Assembly: GCA_016786965.1 (NCBI GenBank) | Contig: JAEUVL010000058.1 | Coordinates: 1-19,574 of the forward strand | From: Chitinophagaceae bacterium | GTDB lineage: Bacteria > Bacteroidota > Bacteroidia > Chitinophagales > Chitinophagaceae | Direction of reading: 5' to 3' | Length of the DNA: 19,574 nt | Shown: positions 1-7,289 of the stretch, piece after piece | Layout of the letters: every line of letters begins with the position of its first letter | Position numbering within the stretch: position 1 is the first letter of the stretch | Notes under the pieces: model-generated | The model's database searches: none | Told to the model about the DNA's origin: nothing | Seen by the model: the letters and a program-made list of their open reading frames with translations, nothing else | Position numbers and translations under genes: made by a program

Positions 1-1206
1 GGAGTTTATAAAACACTGGGCGATGCGGTAAAGGAAGCAAAGAATTATACCTACCAGACTTCCAGCGATGTGGCGAATAACAGAAAATTCACTTTGCTTG
101 GGGACCCGGCCCTTACGCTGGCCTTTCCCCGGCTAAAAGTAAGGGCCACCAGGGTCAACGGGCTACCGGTGACCATAGCCGATACGCTAAGTTCAACCGA
201 AAAAGTGGTGATAGAGGGAGAAGTGACAGACCTGGGGGGTAATGTATTGACTGGTTTTAATGGGACTGTGTACCCTGTAGTGTTTGATAAGTCCCAAACC
301 GTGCATACACTGGGAAATGATCCGGGTAGCCAGGTCACGAGTTTCCAAATACAGGCAAATGCCCTTTTTAAAGGGAAGGCTGTGGTTACTAATGGCAGCT
401 TTACGTTTTCATTTAAAGTACCAAAGGATATCAATTACCAGTATGGCAATGGTAAACTTAGTTTGTATGCTGAAGATGGCACCAAAGATGCCAGCGGCTA
501 CTTTACCAACATGGTTATTGGTGGTATCGGCAATACTATAAACAATGATAATGAAGGTCCTGAAATAAAGCCCTATCTGAACGACGAGCTTTTTGCTAAC
601 GGCGGCATTACCAACCAGGCACCTGTGCTGGTTGTAAAACTGGCAGACTCTTCCGGTATCAATACGACGGGTGCAGGCATTGGTCATGATATTGTAGCGA
701 CTTTGGATAATGATAACCGCCGGTTCTTTATCCTGAATGATTATTACCAGGCCGATCTGAACAGCTACCAGCAAGGGGTAGCCCGTTTTCAGTTACCGGA
801 ACTATCGCCAGGGCCTCACAGCTTTAAAATAAAGGCCTGGGATGTACTGAATAACTCAAACGAGGTGATCCTTGATTTTGTGGTCGCCAATGACGAAGAA
901 CTGGAATTGAGCCATGTATTAAATTATCCCAATCCTTTTACTACCAGCACCAATTTCTGGTTTGAACATAATAAACCGGGACAACCACTCCTGGTGCACC
1001 TGGAAATAATGACCATCACAGGCCGGGTAGTGAGGTCGTTCAGCCAGTCCATAACTACGGAGGGCAATCGTTCCGCCCAGTTACAATGGGATGGAAAGGA
1101 TGATTACGGGTCGAGGTTGGGGCGTGGCGTGTATATATATAAGTTGAGGGTAATTGCGCCGGGAAAAAAGAAAAAAGAAGTAATTGAGAAGCTGGTGATA
1201 TTATGA
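1..1206 (+). CDS. porU: Type IX secretion system sortase PorU, C-terminal part (5' end outside window)
   Basis: The frame is open from base 1 to the TGA at 1204-1206, giving 401 residues with no start in the window. The early stretch around FTLLGDPALTLAFP is the typical end of a gingipain-type (C25) peptidase domain. Ig-like beta-rich sequence follows. The last ~85 residues hold a FlgD-like/type IX sorting domain with LNYPNPF, WDGKDDYG and GRGVYIYKL. PorU is the cell-surface sortase that removes C-terminal signals from type IX cargo and attaches the cargo to anionic LPS. The catalytic His and Cys would lie upstream of the window. The assignment rests on this C-terminal pattern and on porV directly downstream, its usual partner. 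Another C25 family surface protease is possible but less likely given that neighbour. Confidence 0.87.
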   Translation, partial: GVYKTLGDAVKEAKNYTYQTSSDVANNRKFTLLGDPALTLAFPRLKVRATRVNGLPVTIADTLSSTEKVVIEGEVTDLGGNVLTGFNGTVYPVVFDKSQTVHTLGNDPGSQVTSFQIQANALFKGKAVVTNGSFTFSFKVPKDINYQYGNGKLSLYAEDGTKDASGYFTNMVIGGIGNTINNDNEGPEIKPYLNDELFANGGITNQAPVLVVKLADSSGINTTGAGIGHDIVATLDNDNRRFFILNDYYQADLNSYQQGVARFQLPELSPGPHSFKIKAWDVLNNSNEVILDFVVANDEELELSHVLNYPNPFTTSTNFWFEHNKPGQPLLVHLEIMTITGRVVRSFSQSITTEGNRSAQLQWDGKDDYGSRLGRGVYIYKLRVIAPGKKKKEVIEKLVIL

Positions 1207-1374
1207 CAAATCCCATGACAGATTTTCCAGATCTTGACCGTACATAGCCTCTTTATCCGAGCCATTGCCGGACCCTTAAAAAGGTCTTTGGGCCTGATTA
1301 TTATCATGATGGAGGAAAAAAATATTTTTTTTTACAATAAATGCGGGTGGATTCCGTTTTTCCTGAAATTTGCA

Positions 1375-1395
1375 CTTCCGGATTACGTCCGGGAG
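1375..1395. repeat. Short inverted repeat upstream of porV
   Basis: CCGGA (1378-1382) and TCCGG (1388-1392) are perfect complements around a 5-base loop. The stem extends to 8 pairs if one G-T is allowed (1375-1382 with 1388-1395). No T tract follows, so it does not look like an intrinsic terminator. It lies about 70 bases upstream of the porV promoter candidates and could be an operator or have no function. Confidence 0.35.
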
Positions 1396-1461
1396 GAATC
1401 CAATTCCAATAATTTCCCGAAAAATCGACAATTTTTTAGTTTCCGATAAAATTCTCTATTT

Positions 1462-1494
1462 TAGTTTTGTATTTAATCAAAAGCTCTATATTTA
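1462..1494 (+). promoter_or_regulatory. Candidate porV promoter(s)
   Basis: Bacteroidota promoters use a -7 box TAnnTTTG and a -33 TTG/TTTG. TATATTTA at 1487-1494 matches seven of eight positions and has TTTG at 1466-1469, 17 bases upstream. That would start transcription near 1500, just before the ATG at 1517. TAGTTTTG at 1462-1469 is an exact -7 match but lacks a clear TTG at the right distance. Which one is used cannot be told from sequence. Confidence 0.5.
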
Positions 1495-1516
1495 CACCAT
1501 TATTAAAAACTTTCTA

Positions 1517-2653
1517 ATGAGACCAACTGCTTTAAAACTAACTGCCGGACTCCTGCTCTTTTGTGGTTTATCATCTGCTGTAAAAGCCCAGGTAGAACCC
1601 ATTAACGTTGTAACAACTGCTGTTCCCTTTTTACGTATTTCACCCGATGCCCGTTCTGGCGGTATGGGAGAACTTGGCATAGCCACTTCTCCTGACCAAT
1701 ATTCAGGACTTTGGAACATGGGTAAAGCAGCTTTCAATCAATCAAGTGGCGTAGGCGTTACCTACACTCCATGGTTGAAAGACCTTGTAAACGACGTGTA
1801 TCTTTTAACTCTTTCCGGGCAATATAAATTTGACGACAATCAAGCTATCACTGCTTCTGTTCGTTATTTCAGCCTGGGTAATATCACATTTACCGATAAC
1901 CTCGGAAATGACTTTGGTAACTTCCGTCCCCGTGAGTTCGGAATTGATATCGGTTATTCCCGTAAGTTAAATGCTAAGAACGGTGTTGGTATTGCTTTGA
2001 AGTATATTAATTCAAATCTGGCTGGTGGAACTACCGTTGGTAGCACTACATACAAAGCTGGTAGCTCTGTAGCCGCTGATCTGGGCTGGTATCATACTGG
2101 TACTAAAGGCTGGAACTTTGGTGTTGTATTACAGAACCTCGGTGCTAAAATTGCTTACACTGATAATGCTGATGCTAAAGATTTCATTCCTGCTAACCTC
2201 GGCTTCGGTACTAACTACACAAAGAAATTCAACGATCAGAACCAAATATCTTTTGGTGTTGAAGTAAACAAACTGTTGGTTCCTACTCCTCCTGCTGAAG
2301 GTGATGTGCAAGGTCTTGCTGATTACAGAAGCAAAGGTGTATTAGGCAGCTGGTTCAGCTCTTTCGGCGATGCTCCTGATGGCTTTGGCGAAGAACTGAA
2401 AGAGTTCCAATTTAGCCTGGGTGCTGAATATTGGTACAACAATCAGTTTGCTCTCCGTGCCGGTTATTTCTATGAGAATAAAACAAAAGGAAACCGTCGT
2501 TATTTCACTGCTGGCTTAGGTCTTAAGTATAATATCTTCGGATTCAATTTTGCTTACCTGGTTCCAACAGGTGCTGGTGTTAGCCGCAACCCATTATCAA
2601 ACACACTGCGTTTCTCTATCCTGTTTGATTTCAGTGGTGGTGCCAAAAAATAA
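1517..2653 (+). CDS. porV: Type IX secretion outer membrane protein PorV (LptO)
   Basis: This is a 378-residue outer membrane beta-barrel protein. In the type IX secretion system PorV binds cargo C-terminal domains leaving the SprA translocon and hands them to PorU. The start at ATG 1517 gives a clean signal peptide (MRPTALKLTAGLLLFCGLSSAVKA|Q). The frame is open back to 1370, but that extension adds 49 residues with no signal-peptide logic and overlaps the promoter. The N-terminal motif AVPFLRISPDARSGGMGELGIA and the alternating aromatic/glycine strands are typical of the PorV/FadL-like family. The last strand ends near FSILFDFSGG. Codon use leans to GGT/GCT more than in the neighbours, suggesting high expression. 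It is followed at once by a strong terminator, so it is likely transcribed alone. Confidence 0.93.
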   Translation: MRPTALKLTAGLLLFCGLSSAVKAQVEPINVVTTAVPFLRISPDARSGGMGELGIATSPDQYSGLWNMGKAAFNQSSGVGVTYTPWLKDLVNDVYLLTLSGQYKFDDNQAITASVRYFSLGNITFTDNLGNDFGNFRPREFGIDIGYSRKLNAKNGVGIALKYINSNLAGGTTVGSTTYKAGSSVAADLGWYHTGTKGWNFGVVLQNLGAKIAYTDNADAKDFIPANLGFGTNYTKKFNDQNQISFGVEVNKLLVPTPPAEGDVQGLADYRSKGVLGSWFSSFGDAPDGFGEELKEFQFSLGAEYWYNNQFALRAGYFYENKTKGNRRYFTAGLGLKYNIFGFNFAYLVPTGAGVSRNPLSNTLRFSILFDFSGGAKK

Positions 2654-2674
2654 TCTCACAACTTATTTCATATA

Positions 2675-2711
2675 AAGTATCCCGTCCCGATTCAATCAGG
2701 ACGGGATACTT
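2675..2711 (+). terminator. Intrinsic terminator after porV
   Basis: A perfect 13-bp stem (2675-2687 with 2699-2711, AAGTATCCCGTCC and its complement) encloses an 11-base loop and is followed by ATTTT. It lies 21 bases after the porV stop and separates porV from ispF. Confidence 0.88.
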
Positions 2712-2743
2712 ATTTTAAGGATATTTGATAAAATCATTGTACC

Positions 2744-3223
2744 ATGTCATTTCGTATTGGCTCAGGAGTCGATTTTCATAAGCTGGCTGAAGGAAGAGAG
2801 CTTTGGATTGGCGGCGTACAAATTCCCCATTATAAAGGCGCTGTTGGCCACAGCGATGCCGATGTATTGCTCCATGCCATCTGCGATGCCCTGCTCGGGG
2901 CTTTATCCCTTGGCGATATTGGGGTTCATTTTCCTGATACTGAAGCGGCCTATAAAGGCATTGACAGTAAGATATTATTGCAGAAAACCATCCAACTAGT
3001 AGCAGAAAGAGGCTACCGTGTTATAAATGTCGACAGCACTTTGTGCCTGGAAAAACCCAAAATTAAACCGTACGTCACTCAGATGCAGGCTATCATCGCA
3101 GAAATCCTGTCAATAACAGCCGCTGACGTTTCCGTAAAGGCAACCACTACTGAACAGATGGGATTTGCAGGCAGAGAGGAGGGGCTAATGGCCTATGCCA
3201 CCGTTCTATTGCAAAGGGTATAA
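2744..3223 (+). CDS. ispF: 2-C-methyl-D-erythritol 2,4-cyclodiphosphate synthase
   Basis: IspF closes CDP-methylerythritol 2-phosphate to the cyclodiphosphate, releasing CMP, in the MEP isoprenoid pathway in the cytosol. The 159-residue length is normal for the family. The metal-binding DxH motif is D10-F-H12 and the third ligand is H44 in VLLHAICDALLGA. GHSDAD (35-40), DIGVHFPDT (58-66) and the C-terminal KATTTEQMGFAGREEG (132-147) are all present. The ATG at 2744 gives the standard N-terminus RIGSGVDFHKL. It begins 32 bases after the porV terminator, so it needs its own promoter, but no good TAnnTTTG box was found in that gap. Confidence 0.97.
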   Translation: MSFRIGSGVDFHKLAEGRELWIGGVQIPHYKGAVGHSDADVLLHAICDALLGALSLGDIGVHFPDTEAAYKGIDSKILLQKTIQLVAERGYRVINVDSTLCLEKPKIKPYVTQMQAIIAEILSITAADVSVKATTTEQMGFAGREEGLMAYATVLLQRV

Positions 3224-3259
3224 TACTGCTGCAAAAGGCTAATTCCTGCAATTGGTGCT

Positions 3260-3267
3260 TACCTTTG
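3260..3267 (+). promoter_or_regulatory. Candidate -7 box for a leaderless dut transcript
   Basis: TACCTTTG is an exact match to TAnnTTTG and ends five bases before the dut ATG at 3273. Bacteroidota transcription usually starts about 5-7 bases past this box, so the transcript would begin at or next to the start codon. No TTG lies at the -33 distance, so support is partial. Confidence 0.4.
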
Positions 3268-3272
3268 CGCCC

Positions 3273-3716
3273 ATGCCAGTTATTGAGATCAAGATCATCA
3301 ACCAGTCATCAAACCCATTGCCTGCGTATGCCACGACAGGATCCTCTGGTATGGATATCAGGGCAAGCCTTTCAGCATCTGTTTCATTACAACCCATGGA
3401 GAGAGTATTGATCCCCACGGGGCTGTTTATTGAATTGCCGGAAGGATATGAAGCGCAAATACGTCCAAGAAGCGGTCTGGCTATTAAGCAAGGTATTACC
3501 TGCCTCAACACACCAGGCACCATTGATGCTGATTACCGTGGAGAAATTAAGATCATCTTAATCAACCTTTCAAGCGAAGTACAGGTCGTAGAAAATGGCG
3601 ACCGGGTGGCGCAAATGGTTTTTCAGCAGATAACAAAAGGAGTATGGGCAGAATCTGCACAATTGGCAGCTACCGCCAGAAATGAAGGGGGCTTTGGCCA
3701 TACGGGAAAACAATAA
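3273..3716 (+). CDS. dut: Deoxyuridine 5'-triphosphate nucleotidohydrolase (dUTPase)
   Basis: The homotrimeric dUTPase hydrolyses dUTP to dUMP and pyrophosphate, keeping uracil out of DNA. All five family motifs are visible, numbered from the ATG at 3273 (147 residues): SSGMDIRA (24-31), PRSGLA (65-70), GTIDADYRGE (82-91, catalytic Asp 85), GDRVAQMV (109-116) and ARNEGGFGHTG (135-145). Motif 5 has His where many homologues have Ser in GFGSTG. A TTG seven codons upstream (3252) is possible, but the ATG gives the usual N-terminus PVIEIKIIN and sits just after a promoter-like box. The gene lies 49 bases after ispF and 9 bases before the DUF4292 gene. Confidence 0.96.
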   Translation: MPVIEIKIINQSSNPLPAYATTGSSGMDIRASLSASVSLQPMERVLIPTGLFIELPEGYEAQIRPRSGLAIKQGITCLNTPGTIDADYRGEIKIILINLSSEVQVVENGDRVAQMVFQQITKGVWAESAQLAATARNEGGFGHTGKQ

Positions 3717-3725
3717 AACAGGACA

Positions 3726-4547
3726 ATGATCAGACTCTTATTTATACTAACAACGGCCATTTCTATTTTTTCATCCTGCCGTTCGGCTAAAAAAATTCAA
3801 ACCGCTATCGCAAAGAAAGATACCGTGGTGACGCCGGTTGTATTACCCACAGCTAATCCTCATGCTGACTCGGTAGCATTTATCAGGGAACAGTACAGTC
3901 AGATCATGAACAAGAGGATTGAGTTTACCACATTTTCAGGTAAAATAGAGGTTGATTATACAGATGCAGATGGGAAGAAGTATGATGTAAATGCCCATGT
4001 ACGCATGTATAAAGACAGTGTGATATGGATTTCTATTACTGCCATTTTGGGGATAGAAGGAATGCGAGCTTATATTACAAAGGACTCGGTAAAGCTGATG
4101 AATAAGCAGGATAAGATCTACTCGGCCCGCAGTGTTAGCTTCTTGCAGGAAGTAACAGCGCTGCCACTGGATCTAGCTTCACTCCAGGACCTTCTGATCG
4201 GTAATCCTGTATTTCTCGATTCAAATATTGTATCATATTCTCTTTCTCCCGGTTCCATTTCATTGCAGAGTAATGGTGATTTTTTCAAAAACCTGTTTAC
4301 AATTGCCCAGGCTGATAAACTGATACAAAGCTCCAAGCTTGATGACATGAATGAGATGCGAAGCCGTACCTGCTATCTGACATATAATGACTACGAGGAT
4401 AAGCTGGGTTTTAATTTTTCAACAAGGCGTACCATTAATGTGGCTGAAAAGAAAAAGCTGGACATTAAGCTTGAATTCAAGCAATATCAGTTTAATGAAA
4501 CGTTAAGTTTCCCCTTCAGCGTACCCAAAAATTATAAAAGGGATTAG
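3726..4547 (+). CDS. DUF4292 family lipoprotein
   Basis: This 273-residue protein starts with a short hydrophobic signal ending in IFSSC, so Cys18 is a probable lipidation site. The rest reads as a LolA/LppM-like beta-rich fold: FTTFSGKIEVDYTDADGKKYDVNAHVRMYKDSVIWIS and LDIKLEFKQYQFNETLSFPFSVPKNYK match the DUF4292 family common in Bacteroidota. The family's function is not established. A role in handling lipid or lipoproteins at the outer membrane is only an inference from fold likeness. It follows dut by 9 bases and is probably co-transcribed with it. envC begins 79 bases downstream. Confidence 0.82.
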   Translation: MIRLLFILTTAISIFSSCRSAKKIQTAIAKKDTVVTPVVLPTANPHADSVAFIREQYSQIMNKRIEFTTFSGKIEVDYTDADGKKYDVNAHVRMYKDSVIWISITAILGIEGMRAYITKDSVKLMNKQDKIYSARSVSFLQEVTALPLDLASLQDLLIGNPVFLDSNIVSYSLSPGSISLQSNGDFFKNLFTIAQADKLIQSSKLDDMNEMRSRTCYLTYNDYEDKLGFNFSTRRTINVAEKKKLDIKLEFKQYQFNETLSFPFSVPKNYKRD

Positions 4548-4558
4548 CCAGATAAAAT

Positions 4559-4566
4559 TAAATTTG
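4559..4566 (+). promoter_or_regulatory. Candidate -7 box upstream of envC
   Basis: TAAATTTG is an exact TAnnTTTG match 60 bases ahead of the envC ATG. No TTG was found at the expected -33 position, so it may be chance in AT-rich DNA. Confidence 0.25.
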
Positions 4567-4626
4567 CTTACCGGCGTTAATAAAACTCTTTCCGCACCCT
4601 TTTTTTAACCACATATCCCATTAAGT

Positions 4627-6003
4627 ATGAAAAAAAACATTCTATTGGCAATTTTGGTTTCCGGGTTGATAACTTCTGCGATGGCACAGCCAGTGCAGGA
4701 TAAATCACAGTTGGAAAAAGAGAGGCAGGAATTACAGCGGGAATTGAAAGAAATTCAGAATGCATATAATAAAGTAAAAGGTCAAAAGAAGCAAACACTT
4801 GGCCAGCTTACCGTTCTCAATAAAAAGATAAACCTCCAGGAGCAATATATCAATGCAATAAGCAAGGAGATAAAATCAATTGACGATGATGTGTATCTCA
4901 GTAACCTGGAGATATACCGGTTACAAAAGCAATTGGATACACTTAAAGCCCAGTATGCCAGAACGGTGGTGTATGCGTATAAGAACCGCAGTAATTACGA
5001 CTACCTTAACTTTATTTTTTCGGCCAACAGTTTTAACGACGCCGTAAAAAGGGTTACTTATCTTAAGAGTTACCGGGCATACAGAGAGAAACAAGTAGCT
5101 ACTATTTTAGAAACACAGGAGCTTATCGCTCAACGCAAGCAACAACAACTGGGACGAAAGGAACAGAAGAATGCTGCATTAGGCAATCAAACAAAACAGG
5201 TACAGGAACTGGCCGAGCAAAAGAAAGAAAAAGATGCTGTTGTTTCTCAACTAAAATCGAAAGAAAAGGAACTTCAGGGACAGATAGCAACCAAAAAGAA
5301 ACGAGACCGTGATCTTCAGAATGCGATAACGGCAATCGTACGAAGAGAAATTGAAGCAGCAAGGGCCAAAGCAAAAGCTGAAGCGGATGCGAAAGCCAAG
5401 GCTGATGCCGATGCGAAAGCAAAAGCCGATGCTCTGGCCAAAAAGAATACCCCGGCCACTAATCCAGTATCAAACCCTGCAGTCACTACAAAGCCGATTG
5501 TTACCAATCCAACGGCCACCGTAGCCAAAAGGAATGAACCAACTAAAAAACCTGATAGTTATCTTGACCTGAATGCGAAAGATGTGGCACTGAATACCAG
5601 CTTTCAAACCAACAAGGCAAGATTGCCGTGGCCCGTTGATAATGGAATTGTGACAATGCGGTTTGGCAATAACCAGATCGAGAATACTAAGCTGACCTTT
5701 GATAACCCCGGTATTACAATCTCTACCCCATCAGCAGGGGTGCCTGTAAAAGCTGTATTTGATGGAGAAGTAGTAGGTGTTTATAATTTAGGAGATGGTA
5801 TGGCCGTTACGATCAGGCATGGTAAATATTTTACCACTTATAGTAATTTATCGGGAGTGTCAATAGCCAAAGGAACGGCTGTAAAAACAGGCCAGCAGAT
5901 TGGCCGGGCAGGTAAGGACGATGATGGCAATGGCGGGCAAATTGATTTTATCCTTATGATAGAGACAAAGAATATAGATCCATCGCCGTGGTTACGACGG
6001 TAA
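4627..6003 (+). CDS. envC: EnvC-like murein hydrolase activator (degenerate M23/LytM)
   Basis: This is a 458-residue exported protein. It has a signal peptide (residues 1-20, ending SAMA|Q), a long coiled coil (about 25-115 and 150-245), an Ala/Lys/Asp-rich segment (AKAKAEADAKAKADADAKAK, ~247-270), a Pro/Thr-rich linker (~274-310) and a C-terminal LytM domain (~333-458). EnvC proteins activate periplasmic amidases during cell separation and do not cut peptidoglycan themselves. The zinc sites of active M23 peptidases are lost here: the HxGxD site reads NPGIT (N360, T364), the YAHLS site reads YSNLS (N407) and HLHFE reads QIDFI (438-442). This supports an activator role. No ftsE/ftsX or amidase gene is adjacent. 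The ATG at 4627 is the only start that gives the signal peptide. Confidence 0.9.
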   Translation: MKKNILLAILVSGLITSAMAQPVQDKSQLEKERQELQRELKEIQNAYNKVKGQKKQTLGQLTVLNKKINLQEQYINAISKEIKSIDDDVYLSNLEIYRLQKQLDTLKAQYARTVVYAYKNRSNYDYLNFIFSANSFNDAVKRVTYLKSYRAYREKQVATILETQELIAQRKQQQLGRKEQKNAALGNQTKQVQELAEQKKEKDAVVSQLKSKEKELQGQIATKKKRDRDLQNAITAIVRREIEAARAKAKAEADAKAKADADAKAKADALAKKNTPATNPVSNPAVTTKPIVTNPTATVAKRNEPTKKPDSYLDLNAKDVALNTSFQTNKARLPWPVDNGIVTMRFGNNQIENTKLTFDNPGITISTPSAGVPVKAVFDGEVVGVYNLGDGMAVTIRHGKYFTTYSNLSGVSIAKGTAVKTGQQIGRAGKDDDGNGGQIDFILMIETKNIDPSPWLRR

Positions 6004-6017
6004 TCAGTCAAATAGTA

Positions 6018-6056
6018 TAAAAGAAAAGCCACGGATTTTTCGTGGCTTTTCTTTTA
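6018..6056. terminator. Bidirectional terminator between envC and bshA
   Basis: A 16-bp perfect stem (6018-6033 with 6041-6056, core AAAAGCCACG/CGTGGCTTTT) encloses a 7-base loop. The A-rich left arm and T-rich right arm act as U tracts for the two converging transcripts. The bshA stop codon (6054-6056) lies inside the right arm. Confidence 0.88.
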
Positions 6057-7172
6057 CAGGAACTGTTCATATAATTTTTCGTAGAGAGGAACGATATTTT
6101 GGATGTCAAACTTTTTTGCATGAGCAGCCGCTCTCTCTTTAAAGGCTTTTAATGTTTCCTCATCTCTTAAGATGGATAATGACTGTTTGCTCATATTCTC
6201 TACATCACCCACTTCACTCATATAGCCTGTTACTCCAGGGATATTGATCTCGCCAAGACCACCGGCATTAGTAGAGACAACAGGTACGCCGGCTGCCATT
6301 GCTTCGAGGGCTGCTAACCCAAAACTTTCGTATTCGGATGTCAGCAGGAAAAGATCAGCAATCACAAGTATATCTTCCATCTGCTCTTGTTTTCCCACAA
6401 AACGTATTTCATCGCAAACACCCAGTTCACGGGCCAGGTCTTCAGCAGTGGAACGCTCCGGACCATCGCCTACAAATAACAGTTTAGATGGTATTTCCTT
6501 GTTCACGGCAGCAAATATCTTTACTACATCCTGAACCCTCTTTATTTTCCTAAAGTTGGAAGCATGCAGCAGAATGCGTTCACCATTGGGAGCGATCACT
6601 TTTTTAAAAGCATCAATAGGCTTGCGGCTGAAACGACTTACATCCACAAAGTTTACAATTACTTCGATCTCTTTTTCGATGTCAAAATGCTTGAATGTTT
6701 CTTCCCGCAGATTTTGCGATACAGCAGTAATGGCATCACTTTCATTAATAGAAAAAGTAACTACCGGTGCATAGGTTTTATCGCGGCCTACCAGTGTTAT
6801 GTCTGTTCCATGAAGGGTGGTGATAACAGGAATATTTTTCCCTTCCTTTTTTAGTATCTGTTTAGCCATATAAGCAGCAGAGGCATGTGGTATGGCATAG
6901 TGTACATGCAGCAGGTCCAGGTTATTGTTTTTGATCACATCCACCATCGTGCTGGCAAGAGCTGTTTCGTATGGGGGATAATCAAATAACGGATAGGTGG
7001 GTACCTGCACCTCATGATAAAATATATTGGGGATGAACCCATTCAGCCTTACCGGCTGCTGGTAGGTGATAAAATGCACCAAATGCCCCTTTTGAGCAAG
7101 AGCCTTACCCAGTTCTGTGGCTAAAACACCTGAACCACCGAAAGTAGGGTAGCAAACAATTCCAATCCTCAT
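6054..7172 (-). CDS. bshA: N-acetyl-alpha-D-glucosaminyl L-malate synthase BshA
   Basis: BshA is a GT4 (GT-B fold) glycosyltransferase joining UDP-GlcNAc to L-malate, the first step of bacillithiol synthesis. The 372-residue length fits. Visible family features are IGIVCYPTFGGSGVLATELG (4-22, glycine-rich loop), HVHYAIPHA (89-97), TTLHGTD (118-124) and the nucleotide-sugar EX7E motif ESFGLAALE (282-290), followed by GVPVVSTNAGGLGE. The ATG at 7172 gives the normal MRIGIVCYP start. No bshB or bshC is in the window. It is divergent from the M28-DinB-GNAT set across 117 bases. Its stop is embedded in the shared terminator with envC. Confidence 0.95.
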   Translation of the reverse strand: MRIGIVCYPTFGGSGVLATELGKALAQKGHLVHFITYQQPVRLNGFIPNIFYHEVQVPTYPLFDYPPYETALASTMVDVIKNNNLDLLHVHYAIPHASAAYMAKQILKKEGKNIPVITTLHGTDITLVGRDKTYAPVVTFSINESDAITAVSQNLREETFKHFDIEKEIEVIVNFVDVSRFSRKPIDAFKKVIAPNGERILLHASNFRKIKRVQDVVKIFAAVNKEIPSKLLFVGDGPERSTAEDLARELGVCDEIRFVGKQEQMEDILVIADLFLLTSEYESFGLAALEAMAAGVPVVSTNAGGLGEINIPGVTGYMSEVGDVENMSKQSLSILRDEETLKAFKERAAAHAKKFDIQNIVPLYEKLYEQFL

Positions 7173-7289
7173 AACTTTTAAAATCTGGAAATCGAAGGTA
7201 GCAGTTTTGAAGGAGTACTGCCTACCGTTTATCTTAAATCTTTATACTCAATTTTCTGGTTTCTGTTATCTTTAGCAAAAGGCACGAAT

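Larger units (their letters stand above)
1207..1516. other. 310-base porU-porV intergenic region
   Basis: No convincing gene lies here. The open frame that runs into porV from 1370 has no signal-peptide-like start until the ATG at 1517. The region holds an AT-rich A7-TA-T9 run at 1316-1333, a small hairpin at 1375-1395 and promoter-like boxes at 1462-1494. A clear intrinsic terminator for porU was not found. The GGACC/GGTCT pairing near 1270-1285 is weak. Confidence 0.6.

Noticed and set aside
1268..1290. Terminator hairpin for porU (GGACC/GGTCT)
   Set aside because: Only four to five pairs with one wobble, and no T tract directly after.
1370..1516. N-terminal extension of porV
   Set aside because: The open frame continues upstream, but the extra 49 residues overlap promoter boxes and would bury the signal peptide.
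5123..5528. Antisense open frames within envC
   Set aside because: These are reverse-frame shadows of the Ala/Lys-rich coiled coil; composition explains their length.
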